From positions 1 to 64,000 of the forward strand of contig NZ_RBAN01000012.1 in the NCBI RefSeq assembly GCF_003626655.1: 64,000 nucleotides of DNA. Reading direction: 5' to 3'. Each line of letters starts with the position of its first letter. Within the stretch, counting starts at the first letter, position 1. Below are positions 1-7,447 of the stretch, piece after piece. The notes beneath the pieces were generated by a model. The model did not search any database. It was not told the origin of the DNA and saw only the letters and a list, made by a program, of their open reading frames with translations. The DNA is from Micromonospora costi. GTDB taxonomy: Bacteria > Actinomycetota > Actinomycetes > Mycobacteriales > Micromonosporaceae. A program made the position numbers and the translations under genes.

Positions 1-7
1 CGATAGA

Positions 8-126
8 GTTACGGCGGTCATGGCGGAGGGGAAACGCCCGGTCACATTCCGAACCCGGAAGCTAAGCCCTCCAGCGCCGATGGTACTGCACTCGTGAGGG
101 TGTGGGAGAGTAGGACACCGCCGGAC
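8..126 (+). rRNA. rrf: 5S ribosomal RNA
   Basis: The sequence has the standard actinobacterial 5S form: the 5' end (GTTACGGCGG) pairs with the 3' end (CCGCCGGAC), and the conserved internal segments CCGAACCCGGAAGCTAAG and GATGGTACTGCA are present. Its length is about 119 nt. It is the last gene of an rRNA operon whose 16S and 23S genes would lie left of the window. The exact ends are good to within 2-3 bases. Confidence 0.95.
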
Positions 127-133
127 AATCTTC

Positions 134-171
134 CAGTCGAGGGCCGCCCCAGCAGGGTCGGCCCTCGACTG
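134..171 (+). terminator. rRNA operon terminator hairpin
   Basis: A perfect 13-bp stem (134-146 with 159-171, arm CAGTCGAGGGCCG) closes a 12-nt loop just after the 5S gene. The position fits an intrinsic terminator of the rRNA operon. There is no long U-tract, as is usual in actinobacteria. Confidence 0.8.
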
Positions 172-210
172 CGTAGCGCCACAGATGGCGCAATCAGGAA
201 GGATGTACCC

Positions 211-2691
211 GTGAGTTCAGGACCGCAGGGCGGCGACCGCCCCCGTCGTTACGACGACCGCACCGATCGGTCGGGCGAGCGTGACCGCGCGCCGCGGCGT
301 GACGACCGCGACCGGGCGCCGTACCGCGGCGACCGGGACGACCGCGGCGGCCCGCGCGGGTACGACCGTCGGGGCGGCGACCGCCGTGAGGGCGGCTTCC
401 GTGGCGGCGACCGCCGTGAGGGTGGTTTCCGTGGCGGTGACCGCGAGCAGGGCTTCCGCGGGGGTGACCGCCGCGAGGGTGGCTTCCAGGGTGGTGACCG
501 TCGTGAGGGCGGTTTCCGTGGCGGTGACCGCCGTGAGGGTGGTTTCCGCGGTGGCGACCGTGACCGTGAGGGCTTCCGGGGCGGCGAGCGCCGCGAGGGT
601 GGCTTCCGGGGCGGCGAGCGTCGCGAGGGTGGCTTCCGTGGCGGCGACCGCCGTGAGGGTGGTTTCCGTGGCGGTGAGCGCGAGCAGGGCTTCCGGGGCG
701 GCGAGCGTCGCGAGGGCGGTTTCCGCGGTGGTGACCGTGAGGGCTTCCGTGGCGGTGAGCGCCGCGAGGGTGGCTTCCGGGGCGGTGACCGCGAGCAGGG
801 CTTCCGCGGTGGTGACCGTGACCGTGAGGGCTTCCGCGGCGGTGAGCGTCGCGAGGGCGGCTTCCGTGGTGGCGACCGAGAGGGCTTCCGGGGCGGCGAC
901 CGCCGCGAGGGTGGCTTCCGGGGCGGTGAGCGTCGCGAGGGCGGCTTCCGGGGCGGTGAGCGTCGCGAGGGCGGCTTCCGCGGCGGTGACCGTCGCGAGG
1001 GCGGCTTCCGCGGCGGTGAGCGCCGCGAGGGCGGTTTCCGTGGTGGCGACCGTGACCGAGAGGGCTTCCGGGGCGGCGAGCGTCGCGAGGGCGGCTTCCG
1101 CGGCGGCGAGCGCCGCGAGGGCGGCTTCCGCGGCGGTGAGCGTCGCGAGGGCGGCTTCCGCGGCGGTGACCGCCGCGAGGGCGGTTTCCGCGGCGGTGAG
1201 CGCCGCGAGGGCGGTTTCCGTGGTGGCGACCGTGACCGAGAGGGCTTCCGGGGCGGCGAGCGTCGCGAGGGCGGCTTCCGCGGCGGCGAGCGCCGCGAGG
1301 GCGGTTTCCGCGGTGGCGACCGTGACCGAGAGGGCTTCCGGGGCGGCGAGCGTCGCGAGGGCGGCTTCCGCGGCGGCGAGCGCCGCGAGGGCGGTTTCCG
1401 CGGCGGTGACCGTGACCGAGAGGGCTTCCGGGGCGGCGAGCGCCGTGAGGGTGGCTTCCGTGGTGGTGACCGGGAGCAGGGCTTCCGCGGCGGCCGCCGC
1501 GAGGGCGACGACCGGCGTACCGAGGGGGGACCGGGCCAGGAGCGGGTCGCGGCGCCGGCGCTGCCGGACGAGATCGTCGCGACCGACCTGGACAAGGACG
1601 TCCGCGCCGAGCTGCTCTCGCTGGCCAAGCCGGTCGCCGAGACGGTCGCCCGGCACCTGGTCGCGACCGGCCAGCTGATCGACGACGACCCGGCCCAGGC
1701 GCTGGCGCACGCGCTGGCCGCCCGCCGGCTGGCGTCGCGGATCGCGGCCGTTCGGGAGGCGGTCGGCCTGGCCGCGTACCACGCTGGTGAGTGGCAGACC
1801 GCGATCGCCGAGCTGCGCACGTACCACCGGATGACCGGCCTGCAGAGCCACCTGGCCGTGCTGGCCGACTGCGAGCGCGCGCTGGGCCGTCCGGAGCGGG
1901 CCATCGACCTGTACCGCGGCGCGGACCGGAACACGCTCGACCCGGCCACCGCCATCGAGCTGCTGATCGTGGCGGCGGGTGCCCGCGGCGACCTGGGCCA
2001 GAAGGACGCGGCCGTCGCCATGCTCCAGGTGCGTGAGCTGACCAGCGAGGCGACCGAGCCGTGGGCCGCGAGGCTCCGCTACGCGTACGCGGACGCGCTG
2101 CTGGCGGTCGGCCGGCGCGAGGAGGCCCGGGAGTGGTTCTCCCGTGCCGCCGAGGTGGACACCGAGGGCGAGACGGACGCCGCGGAGCGGCTGCTGGAAC
2201 TCGACGGCGTGACCATTGAGGGCGACGACGAGGACGAGGAGTCGGCCGACGACATCGCGGCCGGCCCGGGCGCGCCCGGCGCCGTGCCGGCCCGGCCGGA
2301 TGCCGACCTCGCGGGCACGGACGACGACGAGGACGACGACCAGGACGTCGACGACGACGAGTCGGACGACGAGGACGACGACTACGACGAGGACGACGAC
2401 GACTACGACGCGTCCGACGACGACGACCGGGACGACGACGACCGGGACGACGACGACTACGACGACGACCGGGACGAGGACGAGTCCGACGACGAGGACT
2501 ACGACCAGGACGAGGACGCGGACGACGAGCCGGCGGCGACCGGAGCGGACGACGCGCCCCGGACGACCGGCGGCGGCCCGGTGACCGACGAGGACGCGGC
2601 CGGCCGGGGCGGACCCGACGACCCCGACCTGGCGGCGCGTGCCGGAGCGGAGGCTCCGGTCGACGACGAGACCGGCCCGGCGGTCCGGTGA
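211..2691 (+). CDS. TPR-like protein with giant RGG-type repeat and acidic tail
   Basis: Protein of 826 residues; the GTG start at 211 is chosen because GGAAGGA lies 7 nt upstream. An earlier in-frame start would read through the rRNA terminator. Residues about 54-430 are a 9-10 residue tandem repeat (RREGGFRGGE/D with the variants REQGFRGGD and RDREGFRGGE), about 38 units, rich in Arg, Gly and Phe. Residues about 453-666 are an alpha-helical TPR-like region, the only part likely to be globular. Residues about 670-826 are an Asp/Glu-rich tail with long DDD runs. The gene holds the place of Rv1691 (a TPR protein) in the M. tuberculosis order. RGG repeats commonly bind RNA, so an RNA-associated, condensate-forming protein is a reasonable inference, but the function is unknown. 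The stop overlaps the next start (GTGA), so the two genes are probably coupled. Confidence 0.85.
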   Translation: MSSGPQGGDRPRRYDDRTDRSGERDRAPRRDDRDRAPYRGDRDDRGGPRGYDRRGGDRREGGFRGGDRREGGFRGGDREQGFRGGDRREGGFQGGDRREGGFRGGDRREGGFRGGDRDREGFRGGERREGGFRGGERREGGFRGGDRREGGFRGGEREQGFRGGERREGGFRGGDREGFRGGERREGGFRGGDREQGFRGGDRDREGFRGGERREGGFRGGDREGFRGGDRREGGFRGGERREGGFRGGERREGGFRGGDRREGGFRGGERREGGFRGGDRDREGFRGGERREGGFRGGERREGGFRGGERREGGFRGGDRREGGFRGGERREGGFRGGDRDREGFRGGERREGGFRGGERREGGFRGGDRDREGFRGGERREGGFRGGERREGGFRGGDRDREGFRGGERREGGFRGGDREQGFRGGRREGDDRRTEGGPGQERVAAPALPDEIVATDLDKDVRAELLSLAKPVAETVARHLVATGQLIDDDPAQALAHALAARRLASRIAAVREAVGLAAYHAGEWQTAIAELRTYHRMTGLQSHLAVLADCERALGRPERAIDLYRGADRNTLDPATAIELLIVAAGARGDLGQKDAAVAMLQVRELTSEATEPWAARLRYAYADALLAVGRREEAREWFSRAAEVDTEGETDAAERLLELDGVTIEGDDEDEESADDIAAGPGAPGAVPARPDADLAGTDDDEDDDQDVDDDESDDEDDDYDEDDDDYDASDDDDRDDDDRDDDDYDDDRDEDESDDEDYDQDEDADDEPAATGADDAPRTTGGGPVTDEDAAGRGGPDDPDLAARAGAEAPVDDETGPAVR
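373..1500 (+). repeat. 30-bp coding tandem repeat array (RGG-type)
   Basis: About 1.1 kb of 27-30 bp tandem units lies inside the preceding gene. There is higher-order structure: the 60 bases at 1021-1080 recur unchanged at 1201-1260, and a roughly 90-bp unit recurs from about 1261 to 1440. That is the pattern of recent unit duplication. All length changes keep the reading frame. Confidence 0.9.
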
Positions 2692-3710
2692 CGGTGGACG
2701 CCGGGGCGCGGCTGGTCGACGGGTACGCCCAGGTCGTCTTCGACCTGGACGGCGTGATCTACCTGATCGACCGGCCGATCCCCGGCGCCGTCGAGGCGGT
2801 CGGCCGGCTGCACGGCGAGGGGCGTGCGGTCGCGTACGCCACGAACAACGCCTCCCGCCGGTCGAGCGAGGTCGCCGACCTGCTCACCGGCATGGGTGTG
2901 CCGGCGCGGCCGGAGGAGGTCCTGACCAGCGCCGCGGCCGCCGCCGAGTTGCTGCGCGACCGGCTTCCCGCCGGCGCCCCGGTGCTCGTGGTCGGCGCGG
3001 AGGCGCTGCGCGCGGAGATCGCCGCGGCGGGCCTCAGCCCGGTCGACCGGGCCGACGAGGGGCCGCGCGCGGTGGTGCAGGGGTACGGGCCGCAGGTCGG
3101 CTGGGCCGACCTGGCCGAGGCGACCGTGGCGGTGCGGGCCGGCGCCATCTGGGTCGCCACCAACACCGACCGCACCCTGCCCAGCGGGCGTGGCCCGTTG
3201 CCGGGCAACGGCGCCCTCGTGGCGGTGCTGCGTACGGCGCTCGGGCGGGACCCGGACGTCGTGGTGGGCAAGCCCGAGTCGGCGCTGTTCGCCACCGCCG
3301 CCCGCCGCGTCGACGGGGGCCGCACGCTGGTGGTGGGCGACCGGCTCGACACCGACATCGAGGGCGCCCGGCGGGCCGGGCTGGACAGCCTGCTCGTGCT
3401 GACCGGCGTGAGCGACGTCCCGGAGCTGCTCGCGGCGGAACCGGCGCGGCGCCCCACGTACGTGTCCCGGGACCTCGCGGGACTGTTCGACCCGGCGGCC
3501 GTCGTGCGGGTGCCGGGCACCCCGGAGGCCGGCGGCTGGTCCGTGGTCGTAAGGGACGGCGCTCTCGACCTCAGCGGCGCGGGACGGCCCTTGGACGCCC
3601 TCGCCGCGCTCTGTGCCGCGGCCTGGGCCTCGGCACCGCAGGTGGCGACGGTCCGCGCCGGGTCACCGGACGCCACCGACGCGCTGGCCACGCTCGGCCT
3701 CCCGGCCTGA
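2688..3710 (+). CDS. HAD-IIA family phosphatase (Rv1692-like)
   Basis: Protein of 340 residues, cytoplasmic. HAD motif I is VVFDLDGVIYL (nucleophile D19, acid D21), motif II is ATNNASR, the cap-region segment is NTDRTLP, motif III is VVGKPESALF (Lys) and motif IV is VVGDRLDTDIEGA. This is the NagD/4-nitrophenylphosphatase layout. The orthologous place in M. tuberculosis is Rv1692, a glycerol-3-phosphate phosphatase, so a role in phospholipid glycerol turnover is plausible by position. The substrate cannot be read from sequence. The GTG start overlaps the upstream stop by 4 nt, which suggests translational coupling. The C-terminal 60 residues look less conserved. Confidence 0.9.
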   Translation: MTVDAGARLVDGYAQVVFDLDGVIYLIDRPIPGAVEAVGRLHGEGRAVAYATNNASRRSSEVADLLTGMGVPARPEEVLTSAAAAAELLRDRLPAGAPVLVVGAEALRAEIAAAGLSPVDRADEGPRAVVQGYGPQVGWADLAEATVAVRAGAIWVATNTDRTLPSGRGPLPGNGALVAVLRTALGRDPDVVVGKPESALFATAARRVDGGRTLVVGDRLDTDIEGARRAGLDSLLVLTGVSDVPELLAAEPARRPTYVSRDLAGLFDPAAVVRVPGTPEAGGWSVVVRDGALDLSGAGRPLDALAALCAAAWASAPQVATVRAGSPDATDALATLGLPA

Positions 3711-3779
3711 GCGTTGCCGAGGTAGCCGCCGAAGCGGCCGACGAGAGGACCGCGGGCCCGGCGGGACACGTCGCCCGGC

Positions 3780-4118
3780 TCAGAGCATCTTGCGCAGCTT
3801 CATGAGGTCGAACGGGTTGGCCTTGATCGAGACCCGGCGGGAGGCCACCGCGCGGGCGATGTCGAGGTCGCCGCGGACGAGCGCGACCAGGTCGTCGCTG
3901 CTGATGCTCAGTGCGATCTTGGCCTTCGGGTCGTCACCGTCGGTCAGGTCGACCAGGCGTCCGTCGGTCAGCCGGCCGTGGAACGCCGTCTCGAGGTCCG
4001 TGATCCGGCAGGCGAGTGTCCGGTCCAGGTCGACGCGTTCCCGCACCGCCTCGGCGTTGCGGTCCAGCCGGGCGGCGAGCTCCTGCAACGCCTGCCGACA
4101 CTCGTCCACGCTGGCCAC
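3780..4118 (-). CDS. SCP2-like sterol-binding fold protein
   Basis: Protein of 112 residues starting at GTG 4118, which has GAGGAGG about 7 nt upstream. An earlier start at 4166 would add 16 basic residues and lacks a ribosome binding site. The C-terminal half (ALSISSDDLVALVRGDL, then RVSIKANPFDLMKLRKML) matches the ending of small actinobacterial SCP2 sterol-binding-domain proteins, in which a hydrophobic pocket binds lipids. The N-terminal part is helical. The gene is convergent with the HAD phosphatase and divergent from the phasin-like gene. Ligand and role are unknown. Confidence 0.75.
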   Translation of the reverse strand: MASVDECRQALQELAARLDRNAEAVRERVDLDRTLACRITDLETAFHGRLTDGRLVDLTDGDDPKAKIALSISSDDLVALVRGDLDIARAVASRRVSIKANPFDLMKLRKML

Positions 4119-4231
4119 CCGCCGCCTCCTCACGCACGCCACGCCGTCCCCGGCACCGTACCGCACAGGGCGGTCCGGGGTGCCCGGTAGCGTGACACCT
4201 GCACACTGCCGCCCCGCGGAAGGACTCAGGC

Positions 4232-4999
4232 ATGCAGGACGCGTGGCGCGCCTACCTCGAGCTGGCCATGGGCCTGACGGAGGCGCCCCGGAAGAAGGCT
4301 CAGGACGTGGTGCGTCGTGTCGTCGGCTCAGGAGGCGCGACCGCCTCCCAGCTGCAGGCGCTCGGCGAGGAACTCGTCTCCACCGGCATGGCGAACCGTG
4401 ACGCGCTGACCAAGCTCGTCCGCTTCGAGGTCGACCGGGCGCTCGGCGCCGTCGGGCTCGCCACCGCCGAGGAGGTCGCCGACCTGACCCGTCGCGTACA
4501 CGAGCTGGAGCGGCAGCTGCGCGAGGCGCGCGCGGCCGGCACCGCGGGCACCGGAACGGCCCCGGGCGCGACCGCGCGGCAGCCGTCCGCGGCCCCGGCC
4601 GCGCCCCCGCGCGCGCCCGCCCCGGTCACCGCCGCGCAGAGCGGTCCCGAGCCGTCGACCCAGGGCGGCCCCGCACCGTCGGCCCAGGGCGGCCCCGCAC
4701 CGTCGGCCCAGCGCGGCCCGGAACCGGCCCCCGAGCCGGGGGTGCCGCCGGCGCCCGGCCCGGTCCCGTCCACCGGGTCGCTGTCCGCGCCGGTGTCGCA
4801 GCCGCCCGCGAAGAAGGCGGTCGCGAAGAAGGTCGCCAAGAAGGCCGTCGCGAAGAAGGCCGTGGCCAAGAAGGCCGAACCGGGCAAGGCCGTGGCCCGC
4901 CGGACGCCGGGCACGGTCAGCACCACCGACGGCGAGGCCGAGCCGGCCCGGCCGCCGAAGAAGGTCGCCCGCAAGCCGGAGCCGGGCGGTGCCGCATGA
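4232..4999 (+). CDS. Phasin-like protein with lysine-rich H1-like tail
   Basis: Protein of 255 residues, preceded by GGAAGGA. Residues 1-80 (AWRAYLELAMGLTEAPRKKA onward) resemble the PHA-granule phasin/PhaF family and poly(hydroxyalkanoate) regulators. Residues about 88-112 form a heptad-rich coiled coil (VADLTRRVHELERQL). Residues about 113-190 are Pro/Ala/Gly-rich, with a short repeat around GGPAPSAQ. Residues about 192-220 repeat KKAVAKK like a histone H1 tail. PhaF-type proteins join granules to the nucleoid through such tails, so a granule- or DNA-associated structural role is an inference. It could instead be a general nucleoid-associated protein, since no PHA synthase is nearby. The reading frame overlaps the start of the next gene. 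Confidence 0.75.
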   Translation: MQDAWRAYLELAMGLTEAPRKKAQDVVRRVVGSGGATASQLQALGEELVSTGMANRDALTKLVRFEVDRALGAVGLATAEEVADLTRRVHELERQLREARAAGTAGTGTAPGATARQPSAAPAAPPRAPAPVTAAQSGPEPSTQGGPAPSAQGGPAPSAQRGPEPAPEPGVPPAPGPVPSTGSLSAPVSQPPAKKAVAKKVAKKAVAKKAVAKKAEPGKAVARRTPGTVSTTDGEAEPARPPKKVARKPEPGGAA

Positions 5000-5387
5000 C
5001 CCGTCCGAGCCCGCGGAGCCGGTCGTGACCGGCCCCTACCGCCCGGGGCCGCCGCCCGGCGCCCGCCCCGGCCCGCCGCCCGCCGGTGTGCCGGCCCGTC
5101 CCGGTCCGCCGCCCGGCGGTGTGCCGGCCCGCCCCGGCCCGCCGCCCGCCGGTGTGCCGGCCCGTCCCGGTCCGCCGCCCGGCGGTGTGCCGGCCCGTCC
5201 CGGCCCGCCGCCCGCGCGCCCGACCGCCGTCGACGACGATCCGGACGAGCGGGGGCACCCCGCGGTCGACGCGGCCGTCCAGGCGATGATCAACGCCTCC
5301 TCGCTCGCGCCGGCCGACCAGATCGCGCAGTACGAGGCCGCCTACGAGACGCTGCGCGAGACCCTCGCGAGCATCGACCAGGCCTGA
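4989..5387 (+). CDS. Small protein with proline-rich repeats
   Basis: Protein of 132 residues from GTG 4989, overlapping the upstream stop; GTG 5025 is an alternative start. Residues about 15-75 are a proline-rich low-complexity stretch with an 11-residue unit (GVPARPGPPPG/A, a 33-bp DNA repeat of about four copies). The C-terminal 55 residues (HPAVDAAVQAMINASSL, then QYEAAYETLRETLASID) form the only conserved-looking part and are probably helical. It lies 13 bp before tlyA, in the place of a conserved small protein often found before tlyA in actinobacteria. No function is recognised. Confidence 0.7.
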   Translation: MPHDPSEPAEPVVTGPYRPGPPPGARPGPPPAGVPARPGPPPGGVPARPGPPPAGVPARPGPPPGGVPARPGPPPARPTAVDDDPDERGHPAVDAAVQAMINASSLAPADQIAQYEAAYETLRETLASIDQA

Positions 5388-5400
5388 GACCGGAGAACCG

Positions 5401-6255
5401 ATGGCACGACGCAACCGGCTGGACGCCGAGCTCGTCCGCCGTGGCCTGGCGCGCTCCCGGGAACAGGCCGCCGCGCTGGTGGAGGCCGGCCGGGTCCAGC
5501 TGCGCGGGGTGCCGGCCCGCAAGCCCGCCGCGATGGTCGACCCGGCCGACCCGCTGCTCGTCACCGGCGAGGACCCGGTCTCGGAGTACGTGTCGCGGGG
5601 CGGCCACAAGCTGGCCGGCGCGCTGGCCGCGTTCGGCGGGCTGCCGGTCACCGGCCGGCGGTGCCTGGACGCGGGGGCGTCGACCGGCGGCTTCACCGAC
5701 GTGCTGCTGCGTGCCGGCGCCGCCGAGGTGGTCGCCGTGGACGTCGGCTACGGCCAGCTCGCGTGGCCGCTGCGCACCGACGAGCGGGTACGGGTCTTCG
5801 AGCGGACCAACGTCCGGTCCCTCACCCCGGAGGAGATCGGCGGGCCCGTCGACCTGACCGTGGCGGACCTGTCGTTCATCTCGCTGCGGCTCGTGCTGCC
5901 GGCCCTGGCCGGGTGTACCCGTCCTGACGGCGACCTCGCGTTGATGGTCAAACCGCAGTTCGAGGTCGGCAAGGAACGCGTCGGCGCGGGCGGGGTGGTC
6001 CGCGACCCGGAGTTGCGCGCCGAGGCGGTGCTCGACGTGGCGGTCGCCGCCGCGCAGCTCGGGCTGGGCCTGGCCGACGTGGCCGCCAGCCCCCTGCCGG
6101 GGCCGAGCGGCAACGTGGAGTTCTTCGTATGGTTACGCCGGGACGCGCCACCGGCCGACCCGCAGCGGGTGCGGGCGGTGGTCGCGGCCGGGCCGCAGGG
6201 GCCCGGCACACCCGGCGACGTGCCGGGCACGGCGACGGAGGAGGTCGCAGGGTGA
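5401..6255 (+). CDS. tlyA: TlyA family rRNA (cytidine-2'-O)-methyltransferase
   Basis: Protein of 284 residues. The N-terminal S4 RNA-binding domain (RLDAELVRRGLARSREQAAA) is followed by an FtsJ-like SAM methyltransferase domain with CLDAGASTGGFTDVLL as the SAM motif and ADLSFISLRL further on. TlyA 2'-O-methylates cytidines in 16S and 23S rRNA, which in mycobacteria is needed for full capreomycin sensitivity. The ATG has GGAG 9 nt upstream. It is followed by nadK as in M. tuberculosis (Rv1694-Rv1695). Length and motifs look complete. Confidence 0.95.
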   Translation: MARRNRLDAELVRRGLARSREQAAALVEAGRVQLRGVPARKPAAMVDPADPLLVTGEDPVSEYVSRGGHKLAGALAAFGGLPVTGRRCLDAGASTGGFTDVLLRAGAAEVVAVDVGYGQLAWPLRTDERVRVFERTNVRSLTPEEIGGPVDLTVADLSFISLRLVLPALAGCTRPDGDLALMVKPQFEVGKERVGAGGVVRDPELRAEAVLDVAVAAAQLGLGLADVAASPLPGPSGNVEFFVWLRRDAPPADPQRVRAVVAAGPQGPGTPGDVPGTATEEVAG

Positions 6256-6316
6256 ACGCGAGCAGCGGGCGTGGCGCCGCGGGCCGGACGGCCCGGACGG
6301 GCGGGAGGCGGGCGCG

Positions 6317-7201
6317 GTGAGCCGGACGGCCCTGCTGGTCACCCACACCGGCCGTCGGCGCAGCACCGAGCACGCCCGGGCGGTCGCCGCCGACCTCATC
6401 GCCGCGGGCTTCGAGGTCCGCGTCGTGGCCGAGGAGGCCGAGGACCTGGACCTGCCGGGCGTCGTACCGGTCACCGGGCCGCACGCCGCCGAGGGCGCCG
6501 AGATCGTCTTCGCGCTGGGCGGCGACGGGACGTTCCTGCGTGCGGCGGAACTGGCCCGTCCGGCCAAGGCGCCGCTGCTCGGCATCAACCTCGGCAAGGT
6601 CGGCTTCCTCGCCGAGGCCGAGATCGGCGACCTGGACAGCGCCGTCCGCGACGTGGTCGGGCGCAACTACACCGTCGACGAGCGGCTCACCCTCGACGTC
6701 ACCGCCGAGTTCGAGGGCGGGCCGACCATCGAGTCCTGGGCGCTCAACGAGATCAGCGTCGAGAAGGGGGAGCGGGCCCAGATGCTCGAACTCCTGGTCG
6801 ACGTGGACGGCCGGCCGCTGTCGCGGTACGGCTGCGACGGCGTGGTGTGCGCCACCCCCACCGGCTCCACGGCGTACGCCTTCTCCGGCGGCGGGCCGGT
6901 GGTCTGGCCGGAGGTGGAGGCGCTGCTGCTGGTGCCGATCAGCGCGCACGCCCTGTTCAGCCGGCCGTTGGTCACCGCGCCCACCTCGACGTTCGCGATC
7001 ACCGTCGACCCGTTCACCACCCTCGCGGTGATGAGCTGCGACGGGCGGAGGGTGTACGACCTGCCCCCGGGCGCCCGTGTGACGGTGCGCCGCGGCGCGC
7101 TGCCGGTACGCATCGTGCGCCTGCGGGACCGCCCGTTCACCGACCGGCTGGTGGCCAAGTTCGGCCTGCCCGTGCAGGGCTGGCGCGGCTCGCGCAGCTG
7201 A
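6317..7201 (+). CDS. nadK: NAD kinase
   Basis: Protein of 294 residues, GTG start. It shows the diacylglycerol kinase-like NAD kinase signature GGDGTFLRA (residues 68-76), the second motif WALNEISVEKGERA, and the Gly-rich TPTGSTAYAFSGGGPV. It phosphorylates NAD to NADP in the cytosol. It lies 61 bp after tlyA and probably belongs to the same transcript; a GC hairpin at 7222-7246 may end it. The family is well conserved and nothing is missing. Confidence 0.95.
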   Translation: MSRTALLVTHTGRRRSTEHARAVAADLIAAGFEVRVVAEEAEDLDLPGVVPVTGPHAAEGAEIVFALGGDGTFLRAAELARPAKAPLLGINLGKVGFLAEAEIGDLDSAVRDVVGRNYTVDERLTLDVTAEFEGGPTIESWALNEISVEKGERAQMLELLVDVDGRPLSRYGCDGVVCATPTGSTAYAFSGGGPVVWPEVEALLLVPISAHALFSRPLVTAPTSTFAITVDPFTTLAVMSCDGRRVYDLPPGARVTVRRGALPVRIVRLRDRPFTDRLVAKFGLPVQGWRGSRS

Positions 7202-7221
7202 CCGGCCGGCGTCCACCGGCA

Positions 7222-7246
7222 GGCCGCCCCGACCTCCGGGGTGGCC
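7222..7246 (+). terminator. Possible terminator after nadK
   Basis: A 10-bp GC stem with one G-T pair (7222-7231 with 7237-7246, loop about 5 nt) sits 21 bp past the nadK stop and before the separately expressed subtilase gene. There is no U-tract, so this is an inferred site only. The rest of 7202-7447 shows no gene. Confidence 0.4.
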
Positions 7247-7447
7247 CGTGGCGTCGCGTTCCTCCAGGCCCGACGGTCGGTCATCCGCCGGTCACCCGGG
7301 CGTACGGTCGCCGTCGCCCGCGTGTCCACCTGGCGACATGTCGCCGGTGCGGCGAGCCGCGGCTAGTGACCGCGAGGTGATCTCCGTCGCAGACTCCGAT
7401 CGGTCGCCCCTGACGGGTGCCGATCCTGGAGTAGAGGAGCGCATCGC

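Noticed and set aside
373..1500. CRISPR-like array because of the regular 30-bp period
   Set aside because: Units are contiguous without unique spacers, stay in frame, and encode a protein repeat.
217..2021. Two long minus-strand reading frames (544 and 590 codons) across the RGG repeat, one encoding an SR/PRK-like repeat
   Set aside because: They are antisense shadows of the repetitive plus-strand gene, have no ribosome binding sites and end within it.
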